From Rhodospirillaceae bacterium (GTDB lineage Bacteria; Pseudomonadota; Alphaproteobacteria; Rhodospirillales; Rhodospirillaceae): a stretch of 8,861 nucleotides of DNA. Of the stretch, positions 1-5,937 are shown one piece after another. The notes beneath the pieces are model-generated. The model saw nothing but the letters and a program-made list of their open reading frames with translations, did not search any database and was not told the origin of the DNA. Position numbers and translations under genes: made by a program. The first letter of the stretch is position 1, and every line of letters begins with the position of its first letter. The stretch covers positions 1 to 8,861 of the forward strand of contig NZGX01000002.1 of the NCBI GenBank assembly GCA_002691085.1. Reading direction: 5' to 3'.

Positions 1-703
1 AATCGTATTCTAACTCAACAAGGTCAAATTCTGCAGCCATATATCCACCAACTGATATCTTTATAAAAAGAAAATCATCTGTACACCATAACTCTTCGGT
101 TGGGTGATCACTTAAAAGGAATTTATAATGATTACATTCAAATGTTCCAGCAGGTACTGTAATACTCTTCTTACCTGAATATTCGATATCAAAAGAAATT
201 GTTTCTAATATAGGCCCTGAGCAACCATCATGTTCTCGTGATGTCATCCAAACATTTTTTTGAGGCTGAATTTTTTGTTTAAGTGAATGATTAAATCTCG
301 TAAGATGAAGAATATCACATGATACAGGATGAGCACCAAGTGATAATGCTTTCTCTGTTAGTATTCGTTTTTGACTTATCCTTCCAAAATTAAGCCCTAT
401 TGCTTCACACTCTGCTATATCATTTGTAAAATTAATCCACCCTGAACCAAGGAACTTACCGTTACTGTGTAATCTATTAAAACAGTCAATTGGTTTAAAA
501 TCTTTATCGAATGTATATACAACATCTCTTAGAACTGACCGATTAGCAACAACACCTGGTTCTATTTCACAATGGGCTCTCAATGTTTGTTGTCCATCTT
601 CATGTCGAGATATAGACCACCATTCTCTTCCAAATTCTTCCCATTTACCTGATTTATTTGATTTATATATTATTTTTCCACGTATATTTTTATGTTTCAT
701 CAT
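1..703 (-). CDS. Uncharacterised conserved-looking protein, 3' end beyond window (possibly DUF3108-like)
   Basis: An open frame runs on the minus strand from ATG at 703 to the window edge, giving 234 codons without a stop, so the C-terminus is missing. Two ATGs stand in tandem (703 and 700). The first is chosen because GAGGA lies 7 nt upstream of it. There is no signal peptide and no membrane segment, so it is probably cytoplasmic. The N-terminal half is rich in Trp and charged residues (GREWWSISRHEDG at about residues 24-36) and contains RDVVYTFD and GSGWINF. The C-terminal half contains VPAGTFECNHYKF followed by a DDFLFIKIS strand and YMAAEFDLVELE. A VPAGTF strand followed by a late beta-strand pair recalls the DUF3108-type beta-rich fold, but this is a weak resemblance from memory. 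It is the fourth gene of the minus-strand operon, starting 3 bp after the binding-protein stop, so it probably serves the same pathway. Its function is not recognised. Confidence 0.8.
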   Translation of the reverse strand, partial: MMKHKNIRGKIIYKSNKSGKWEEFGREWWSISRHEDGQQTLRAHCEIEPGVVANRSVLRDVVYTFDKDFKPIDCFNRLHSNGKFLGSGWINFTNDIAECEAIGLNFGRISQKRILTEKALSLGAHPVSCDILHLTRFNHSLKQKIQPQKNVWMTSREHDGCSGPILETISFDIEYSGKKSITVPAGTFECNHYKFLLSDHPTEELWCTDDFLFIKISVGGYMAAEFDLVELEYD

Positions 704-706
704 ATT

Positions 707-2230
707 TTATTCCTCAAAAACTATACTTTCAAAATTAAGACCACTTGGCTCCATTTTAATAGAACTTAGTTTATTTGTTGACGCAGTAATAACAGGCTGG
801 CTTGTCAATAATATAGAGGGTGCAATATCATTTAACTCTTTCATAATATTTCTCAAATCTATACTTCTATCTTTATGAGTTGATTTGAGTTTAGATTTTT
901 TTATGAGTTTAGTAATTTTTTCATCACAAAAAAAAGGATTAGGTCTTAAACAAGAAAAATATTCAACTGACCGACTTACATCTCTCATTGGTTCATTATT
1001 CCATAACAATGAGAAAGCATTAAAGTCTTCCCATTTATTAGTGATAAATCTATTTATAAAGTCCTGGGGCGTAATTGGTTTAATAACAGTCTTAATTCCA
1101 ACTAACATTAAATCTTGTTGGACTTTTTGAAATGCAAACTCTTGTACACTGCCTCTTGTTTGTAATATAGCTATATTTAGTTGAAACCCATTTGAATAGC
1201 CTTCTTCATTAAGTAATTCTTTTGCTTTAGATAGATCATAAGTAAAAGGTTTTAAAGTTGGGTTGTGTCCAATTGTTCCTTCTAATGCACCTTGACTAGC
1301 TGGCTGCACAAGTTCATTGAATATATATTTGGATATACTTTTTTTATCTACTGCATAGTTAAGAGCTTGCCTGACCTTATGTGAATTTAAAGGTGATTTT
1401 TCATGTAAAGTATTTGGTAATGCAATTGATAATATTACAGATCTATTATGAATCTGAATTTGATAATTCATAGATTTTATCTGGTTAATGGAATCATGAT
1501 TAATATTCTCTGCCAAATCTATATCATCTGCGAATAATGCTTGTTCGCGACTAAGTGCATTAGGTATACTTTTAATTTCAAGCCTATCAATATTTTTAGA
1601 TGATCTTATATTATTCTTATGAGACGTAAGAATAACTGAGTTATTACCTTTACCCCATTTAACAAAACGAAAAGGGCCAGTGCCAATAGGATTTATTGCA
1701 TATTTACTTGGGCCTATTTTATTCCATAAATCATAATCTGTTATCATAATTAAGCTTAATCGACGAGGAAGTATCAAGTCTGGCTCATGCGTTATAATTT
1801 CAAATTTAAAATCAGATACAGCTTTAATATTTTTTATATTTTTAAGTTCGTTCGATATATACAAATGTTGAGCTTTATTAGACTTTAAATATAAAAAAAT
1901 ATTTTCTATAGAATATGCCTTTAGGTGTCTATTATTGTGAAAAAAGATATCATCTCTTAAATTAAACACCCATTTCTTATCATCTTTTTGTTCCCAGCTT
2001 TTAGCAAGAGATGGTAATACTTCTCCATTGGAAGATATTGATGTTAATGCATCATATATAGATCTCCAAAAGTGACCTGATGGCAATCCCATTGATGAAT
2101 AAGGATTTCCTAAAGATGGTGGAAGGCCAGATAAACCAATCCTTAGAGTTTTTTCATTTGAATTAGATGTATTGATATTAAAAAGACATATGGCTAAAAT
2201 GATTGAATAATAGAATATTCTTTTAGACAT
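707..2230 (-). CDS. Secreted ABC-transporter substrate-binding protein, family 5 (peptide/nickel type)
   Basis: The 507-residue product is the periplasmic solute receptor of a peptide/nickel/opine-type (SBP_bac_5) ABC importer. Residues 1-24 form a Sec signal peptide (MSKR, a hydrophobic stretch to about 18, cleavage near the TSNS segment). No lipobox cysteine follows, so the protein should be soluble in the periplasm. Family hallmarks are the opening strand LRIGLSGLPPSL (29-40), WVFNLRDDIFFHN (87-99), NPIGTGPFRFVKW (180-192) and, later, the HKVRQALNYAVDKKSI helix followed by a KAKELLNEEGY segment. The length suits the family. The frame stays open to an ATG at 2275, but the start at 2230 is chosen because it puts the signal peptide at the very N-terminus. 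That start overlaps the end of the preceding monooxygenase gene by 8 bp (ATGTCTAA), which implies translational coupling. No permease or ATPase gene is in the window; they may lie beyond position 1 or be shared from another locus. The ligand cannot be deduced: members of this family bind peptides, glycosides, opines and other amphipathic solutes. Confidence 0.93.
   Translation of the reverse strand: MSKRIFYYSIILAICLFNINTSNSNEKTLRIGLSGLPPSLGNPYSSMGLPSGHFWRSIYDALTSISSNGEVLPSLAKSWEQKDDKKWVFNLRDDIFFHNNRHLKAYSIENIFLYLKSNKAQHLYISNELKNIKNIKAVSDFKFEIITHEPDLILPRRLSLIMITDYDLWNKIGPSKYAINPIGTGPFRFVKWGKGNNSVILTSHKNNIRSSKNIDRLEIKSIPNALSREQALFADDIDLAENINHDSINQIKSMNYQIQIHNRSVILSIALPNTLHEKSPLNSHKVRQALNYAVDKKSISKYIFNELVQPASQGALEGTIGHNPTLKPFTYDLSKAKELLNEEGYSNGFQLNIAILQTRGSVQEFAFQKVQQDLMLVGIKTVIKPITPQDFINRFITNKWEDFNAFSLLWNNEPMRDVSRSVEYFSCLRPNPFFCDEKITKLIKKSKLKSTHKDRSIDLRNIMKELNDIAPSILLTSQPVITASTNKLSSIKMEPSGLNFESIVFEE
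711..715 (-). promoter_or_regulatory. Shine-Dalgarno GAGGA for the 703 start, inside the upstream gene's end
   Basis: GAGGA on the minus strand lies within the last two sense codons (GAG GAA) of the binding-protein gene, 7 nt before the ATG at 703. This is the clearest ribosome-binding site in the minus-strand operon. It fixes the tandem ATGATG start on the first ATG. Because ribosomes finishing the upstream gene pass over the site, translation of the two genes is probably linked. Confidence 0.7.
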
Positions 2231-3404
2231 TATCTTGTGCCAGATCTCGCAAACGTGGGAAAACTTTTTCACCAAATAATTCTAAACTTCTTTCAGTCAT
2301 AGACGGGTCTTCAATAGGAAAATGTGAAATTCCTAAATGACCTACTTTGAAACGTTTTCTTAATTTATTTAAATTATTAATAACTGTTTCTGGACTACCA
2401 ACAATTACCTGTGAGTTTTCTAATGCCTTTTCATATCCCTGTGTGAAAAAAGCATATGGTGTTCCTCCCATAAATTTTCTTCTTGCTAATGCAGCTTCTT
2501 TACTTACAAAGCCTGGTGGCTGCATCCATGCTGAGACATCAGGGTTTATGGTCATATTCTTCATACTTGTTATTTGAGCCATCCTTCCACCAAATAACTT
2601 TTTGCCTTCTTCATGTGCTTTTTCATCTGTTTCAGCTAGGTGAACACGTATCATATAGCCATGATTATTATAAGAAACTTTATGGCCGTATTTCTCTGCT
2701 GTTGTGTCATAAAAAGAAAACATTTCATCTGTAGCTTCCAGGCGTGTAGCAAGAGCAATATACGGATAACCGTGCTTTGCTGCCCATTCAATTGTTTCTT
2801 TACTCGTAGATCCCGGAATCATAATCGGAGGATGTGGTTTTTGATATGGTAATACCCATGGGTTAACGCATCTATAATCAAAATGTTTTCCTTCCCAAAC
2901 AAAAGGACCTGGTACAGTCCATGTTTTAAGGATTAAATCATGTGCTTCGTCAAATAAATCACGATTATGAAGTGTATTTGTTGTCATAGCTAATGACTCA
3001 ACTGCTCCACCACGAACAAAACCTGAAATTAATCTCCCTTTAGATATAAGATCAATCATCGCTAATTCTTCAGCAAGTTTTACAGGATTTCCGTGAATGG
3101 GGAGAATGTTTCCACCTATAAAGATTTTTACACGCTTTGTAATTTTCGCTAATACTGTAGCTGAAATGTTCGGTATAGGAGACATAGCAGCGGGGGCATT
3201 GTGGTGTTCATTAACGAGAATACCATCAAACCCAATATCTTCTGCTAATTGAAAATCTTTGTGATATCTATCAAGTAAATTGGCTGCATGTTCAGCATTA
3301 AAATGTTTATTAGAAAATTTTAACATAACAGCGCCATATTCCGCAGCTGCTTCATGAGGATAACCAATATAAGGTTGATTCATAAAATAGTAAAAATTAA
3401 GCAT
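2223..3404 (-). CDS. LLM-class (luciferase-like) flavin-dependent monooxygenase
   Basis: This 393-residue cytoplasmic protein belongs to the bacterial luciferase-like TIM-barrel superfamily, which uses reduced FMN or F420 with O2 to oxidise organic substrates. Supporting motifs are the first strand MLNFYYFMNQPY (1-12), GFDGILVNEHHNAP (58-71, with the typical EHH), GGNILPIHGNPVKLAEELAMID (98-119), the RLISGFVRGG strand-turn (124-133), the GSTSKETIEWAAKHGYPYI region (198-216) and the C-terminal GSPETVINNLNKL (336-348). The start at 3404 is kept over the internal ATG at 3383 because the first strand of the barrel would otherwise be lost. A GAGA lies about 10 nt upstream, inside the end of the hydrolase gene. 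The gene is second in the minus-strand operon, 7 bp after the hydrolase stop and overlapping the next gene by 8 bp. No flavin reductase partner is visible, so FMNH2 would come from elsewhere. The substrate is unknown; the subgroup with a roughly 390-residue length includes alkanal, sulfonate and terpenoid-type monooxygenases. Confidence 0.93.
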   Translation of the reverse strand: MLNFYYFMNQPYIGYPHEAAAEYGAVMLKFSNKHFNAEHAANLLDRYHKDFQLAEDIGFDGILVNEHHNAPAAMSPIPNISATVLAKITKRVKIFIGGNILPIHGNPVKLAEELAMIDLISKGRLISGFVRGGAVESLAMTTNTLHNRDLFDEAHDLILKTWTVPGPFVWEGKHFDYRCVNPWVLPYQKPHPPIMIPGSTSKETIEWAAKHGYPYIALATRLEATDEMFSFYDTTAEKYGHKVSYNNHGYMIRVHLAETDEKAHEEGKKLFGGRMAQITSMKNMTINPDVSAWMQPPGFVSKEAALARRKFMGGTPYAFFTQGYEKALENSQVIVGSPETVINNLNKLRKRFKVGHLGISHFPIEDPSMTERSLELFGEKVFPRLRDLAQDNV

Positions 3405-3411
3405 GGTTATA

Positions 3412-4197
3412 TTATCTCAATATCTTTTTACTAAAATCAATTATAGCATTTGAAAAATCTTTAGGCATTTCTAAATGTACATAATGACCTGCATTTTTGA
3501 CAATAGTTATTTTTGAGTTATTTAAAACAGAATTGAATTGTTCAGCAATGCTTATAGGCGTTATGATATCGTTATCACCCCAAATTAAAAGTGATGGTTT
3601 TGCATATCGTGATAAACTTGGAAGAAGTGACCTGTCGTACATATAAGGTTTAAATGCAATTCGAGCAGTTAGCTCCATTATTTCTAAGTCTGTTTCAATC
3701 TCTTTATCGTCTGGTTCTTTTTTCCAAAGGTTAGTAAATTCATGATTATCAGTTTTCTTATAACCCAGTGCTATATAATTCCTATATGGTGTTAAAAATA
3801 TATCGGGTGTATCTAGATGACCTGTTGGAAGACCTTGGCTTCCACATAATACTAAACCAGAAAAGCGTGATGGGTCCATTGAAACCATTTCTGATGCAAT
3901 CCATCCTCCAAGAGAACAACCTACAATGATGCAAGTAGTTATTTTTTCTTTATCAAGAGTTTCAAGCAAAACTTTAGATATATCGGATACTGAATTAACC
4001 CATTCGGGAAGCTGTGATCCTCCTGTTCCAGGAAGCGAAGGTGCCCATATACTAAACGATTTTGATAGATGATCGTGATAAGGGAGCCAATCTCGAGGAC
4101 CTTCTTCGCCATGAATAAAAACTAAATTATTACCATCACCATTTTTTAATACTTCAATAGAACCGTAACAGTTTTTTATAGTTGAATTATAAGACAT
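3412..4197 (-). CDS. Alpha/beta-fold hydrolase
   Basis: This is an alpha/beta-hydrolase with a complete Ser-Asp-His triad, probably a cytoplasmic esterase, lactonase or C-C hydrolase. Numbered from the ATG at 4197 (261 residues), it shows the oxyanion HG at about 29-30 (LVFIHGEEG), the strand SIWAPSLPGTGGS, the nucleophile elbow G-C-S-L-G with Ser95, the acid Asp210 in WGDNDIITP and His238 in NAGHYVHLEMP. A cap region lies between Ser95 and Asp210. The frame extends upstream only to a TTG at 4230, which would add 11 residues. ATG 4197 is preferred because it is a standard start and gives the usual length of about 260, but neither candidate has a convincing Shine-Dalgarno, so the start is uncertain. 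It is the first gene of the minus-strand operon, 7 bp ahead of the luciferase-like monooxygenase. A hydrolase next to a Baeyer-Villiger-capable flavoenzyme would suit cleavage of an ester or lactone made by oxygenation; this is inference. Confidence 0.9.
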   Translation of the reverse strand: MSYNSTIKNCYGSIEVLKNGDGNNLVFIHGEEGPRDWLPYHDHLSKSFSIWAPSLPGTGGSQLPEWVNSVSDISKVLLETLDKEKITTCIIVGCSLGGWIASEMVSMDPSRFSGLVLCGSQGLPTGHLDTPDIFLTPYRNYIALGYKKTDNHEFTNLWKKEPDDKEIETDLEIMELTARIAFKPYMYDRSLLPSLSRYAKPSLLIWGDNDIITPISIAEQFNSVLNNSKITIVKNAGHYVHLEMPKDFSNAIIDFSKKILR

Positions 4198-4260
4198 GCT
4201 TGACGATACCAGAGATATAATTTTTTTCAATATGTTAGTATTATTAATAAACTTTTCTAA

Positions 4261-4283
4261 TGAGTATTAATTATTTATACTCA
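4261..4283. promoter_or_regulatory. 23-bp palindrome between divergent genes, candidate operator
   Basis: TGAGTAT (4261-4267) and ATACTCA (4277-4283) are perfect inverted repeats. Three further base pairs (4269-4271 with 4273-4275) match around the centre at 4272, leaving a single mismatched pair (4268/4276) in the arms. The element sits in the 91-bp gap between the hydrolase (leftward) and the GMC oxidoreductase (rightward) and ends 5 bp before the GMC start codon. Size, symmetry and position fit a binding site for a dimeric regulator (for example TetR-, GntR- or MarR-type) acting on both operons. No regulator gene is in the window. A terminator is unlikely because no gene ends here and the stem is AT-rich with no T-tract after it. 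Confidence 0.55.
4276..4281 (+). promoter_or_regulatory. Candidate -10 box (TATACT) for the GMC gene, overlapping the palindrome
   Basis: TATACT differs from the TATAAT consensus at one position and ends 7 nt before the GMC start codon. If it is used, transcription would begin at or next to the ATG at 4289 and give a leaderless mRNA, which would explain why no Shine-Dalgarno is visible there. The -35 position (around 4253-4258, TTTTCT) is a poor match, so the promoter may be weak or activator-dependent. The opposite strand of the same palindrome reads TATAAA (4279 to 4274), a possible -10 for the leftward operon. Confidence 0.35.
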
Positions 4284-4288
4284 CCCAT

Positions 4289-5881
4289 ATGAATGAATAT
4301 GACTATATAATTATTGGTGCTGGATCAAGTGGTAGCTCTTTATCATCGCGGTTAGCAGAATATAATCCTAATTCCTCAATTCTTTTACTTGAAGCAGGCG
4401 GAGCTGATATTTCTCCCTTTATACATGTACCTGCTGCAATAATTAAAGCCATAGGTAATCCAAAACTTGATTGGATGTATCTATCAGATCCTGATAAAAC
4501 AAGAAATAATAAAAAAGACTTATGGCCTGCTGGTAAAGTTTTAGGAGGTTCTAGCTCTATTAATGGGATGCTTTACGTTAGAGGTAATAAATCTGACTAT
4601 GAACAATGGTCGAAAAATGGATGTAAAGGATGGGACTATAAAAGTCTACTCCCAATCTTTAAGAGGATTGAAAAGACAAATATAGGTGATCAAAGTTTTC
4701 GCGGACGTAATGGACCAATTCATGTAAATTGGCTTAGGTCAACACACCCTCTTAGTCACATCTTCGTTAAAGCTGCTCAAGAGAATGGTTTGCAATTTAA
4801 TTCAGATTATAATGGTATTAGACAAAGTGGAGTCTCATATAGCCAAGTTACACAGAAAAGAGGCTGGAGATATCACACAGCACGTGCTTATTTATGGCCC
4901 GGAAAAAAATTATCGAATATACATATTAGAACAAGAGCGTTTGTTAAAAAATTACTTTTTAAGGATCATAAATGTCTTGGAGTAAATTACACTTATAAAA
5001 ATAAAGAAATATTCTCTAAAGCAAAAAAAGAAGTGATTGTTTGCGCAGGTTCTCTTGGGTCGCCAAAAATATTAATGCAATCCGGGTTAGGTCCTGAAAA
5101 ACATTTATCTGATTTAGGTATCCCAGTTATAGCTAATATAGATGCTATTGGTAAGAACCTTCAGGATCATCCAGAAGTAATGCTAAGTATAGAAGTTAAT
5201 CAACCAACGTATAATACAGAAATAAATAGCTGGAAAATTATACTACATTCTTTAAATTGGTTTTTGTTTGGAAGAGGCCCTGCAACAAGTCCTTATCCGC
5301 ACGCCATTGCTTTTTTAAATCATATATCAGAAGATAAAAACCCTAATGTTCAGGTCCAACTTGGTCCATACGCATTTAGTTTTGATGAAAATGGTGTTAT
5401 TCCTCATCATAAACCTGCAATTTCTGCTGCGGTTAATCTTTCCTACCCAAAATCTCGAGGAAAAGTCTTGTTAAGATCTAATAACCCAAAAGAACCTCCA
5501 GCTATAAAACATGAAATGTTTAGTAATATTGATGACTTAAATCAACTGATCAATGCATGTAAAAAAGTGAGAACAATATTTGACGATCCTCACTTTGATG
5601 ATTATCGTATAGCTGAACGTTTACCTGGAAAGGATATACAAACGGATGAAGAATGGTCGGATTATATAAGACAAACTGCTTTTTTAGGGTATCATCCTGT
5701 TGGAACATGTCGTATGGGTACAGACGCAGCTTCAGTTGTTGGTCCTGACTTAAGAGTAAATGGAATCGAGGGCCTAAGAATTGCAGATGCATCAATTATT
5801 CCTACTCTCATTAGTGGAAATACAAATGCTATATCAATTTTAATAGGTGAAAAGGCAGCTGATATAATTAGTTTTAAATAA
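4289..5881 (+). CDS. GMC-family FAD-dependent oxidoreductase (choline/alcohol dehydrogenase type)
   Basis: This 530-residue, full-length glucose-methanol-choline family flavoprotein oxidises a hydroxyl group to a carbonyl. The N-terminal Rossmann motif G10-A-G-S-S-G15 and Glu35 (LLLEAGG) bind FAD. GMC signature 1 is GKVLGGSSSINGMLYVRGN (82-100). Signature 2 is around AGSLGSPKILMQSGLGP (253-269). IGKNLQDHP (287-295) is also typical. The catalytic pair is His469 (GYHPVGTCRMG) and Asn513 (SGNTNA), with the same 44-residue spacing as in choline oxidase. The position that carries the covalent-FAD histidine in choline oxidase appears to be Ile91, so the flavin is probably non-covalent. There is no signal peptide, so it is cytoplasmic or peripheral to the membrane. 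It resembles the BetA/AlkJ-like dehydrogenases, but the substrate cannot be read from the sequence and no betaine-aldehyde dehydrogenase or other choline gene is nearby. The start at 4289 leads straight into the FAD motif, but no Shine-Dalgarno precedes it. It is divergent from the minus-strand operon and probably co-transcribed with the lectin-hydrolase 56 bp downstream. Confidence 0.96.
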   Translation: MNEYDYIIIGAGSSGSSLSSRLAEYNPNSSILLLEAGGADISPFIHVPAAIIKAIGNPKLDWMYLSDPDKTRNNKKDLWPAGKVLGGSSSINGMLYVRGNKSDYEQWSKNGCKGWDYKSLLPIFKRIEKTNIGDQSFRGRNGPIHVNWLRSTHPLSHIFVKAAQENGLQFNSDYNGIRQSGVSYSQVTQKRGWRYHTARAYLWPGKKLSNIHIRTRAFVKKLLFKDHKCLGVNYTYKNKEIFSKAKKEVIVCAGSLGSPKILMQSGLGPEKHLSDLGIPVIANIDAIGKNLQDHPEVMLSIEVNQPTYNTEINSWKIILHSLNWFLFGRGPATSPYPHAIAFLNHISEDKNPNVQVQLGPYAFSFDENGVIPHHKPAISAAVNLSYPKSRGKVLLRSNNPKEPPAIKHEMFSNIDDLNQLINACKKVRTIFDDPHFDDYRIAERLPGKDIQTDEEWSDYIRQTAFLGYHPVGTCRMGTDAASVVGPDLRVNGIEGLRIADASIIPTLISGNTNAISILIGEKAADIISFK

Positions 5882-5925
5882 ACAATAATATAAGTCTTCA
5901 GGTCAAAATACTTATGGATACATCT

Positions 5926-5930
5926 AGGAA
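5926..5930 (+). promoter_or_regulatory. Shine-Dalgarno AGGAA for the lectin-hydrolase gene
   Basis: AGGAA lies 7 nt before the ATG at 5938, a normal spacing, and supports that start. It is one of the few clear ribosome-binding sites in the window and contrasts with the GMC gene upstream, which has none. Confidence 0.65.
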
Positions 5931-5937
5931 TTATTAA

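Noticed and set aside
885..1130. Plus-strand open frame of 81 codons inside the binding-protein gene
   Set aside because: It lies antisense within a well-supported gene, has no family resemblance and no ribosome-binding site, and looks like a chance frame.
2347..2852. Three overlapping plus-strand open frames opposite the luciferase-like monooxygenase
   Set aside because: They are antisense shadows of a gene with clear family motifs. Their cysteine- and leucine-rich translations are typical of reversed coding sequence.
4198..4230. TTG-initiated extension of the alpha/beta hydrolase
   Set aside because: It needs a TTG start without a Shine-Dalgarno and adds 11 residues not needed for the fold. 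The ATG at 4197 is simpler, though not proven.
4785..4985. Small plus-strand frame inside the GMC gene
   Set aside because: It is an out-of-frame shadow of the GMC coding sequence with no start signal of its own.
5550..5795. Minus-strand frame opposite the catalytic end of the GMC gene
   Set aside because: It is antisense to the highly conserved His469 region and shows no features of a real protein.
4289..5881. Assignment as choline dehydrogenase betA
   Set aside because: The GMC family is certain, but no betaine-aldehyde dehydrogenase, choline transporter or BetI-type gene is nearby, so the specific name is not supported.
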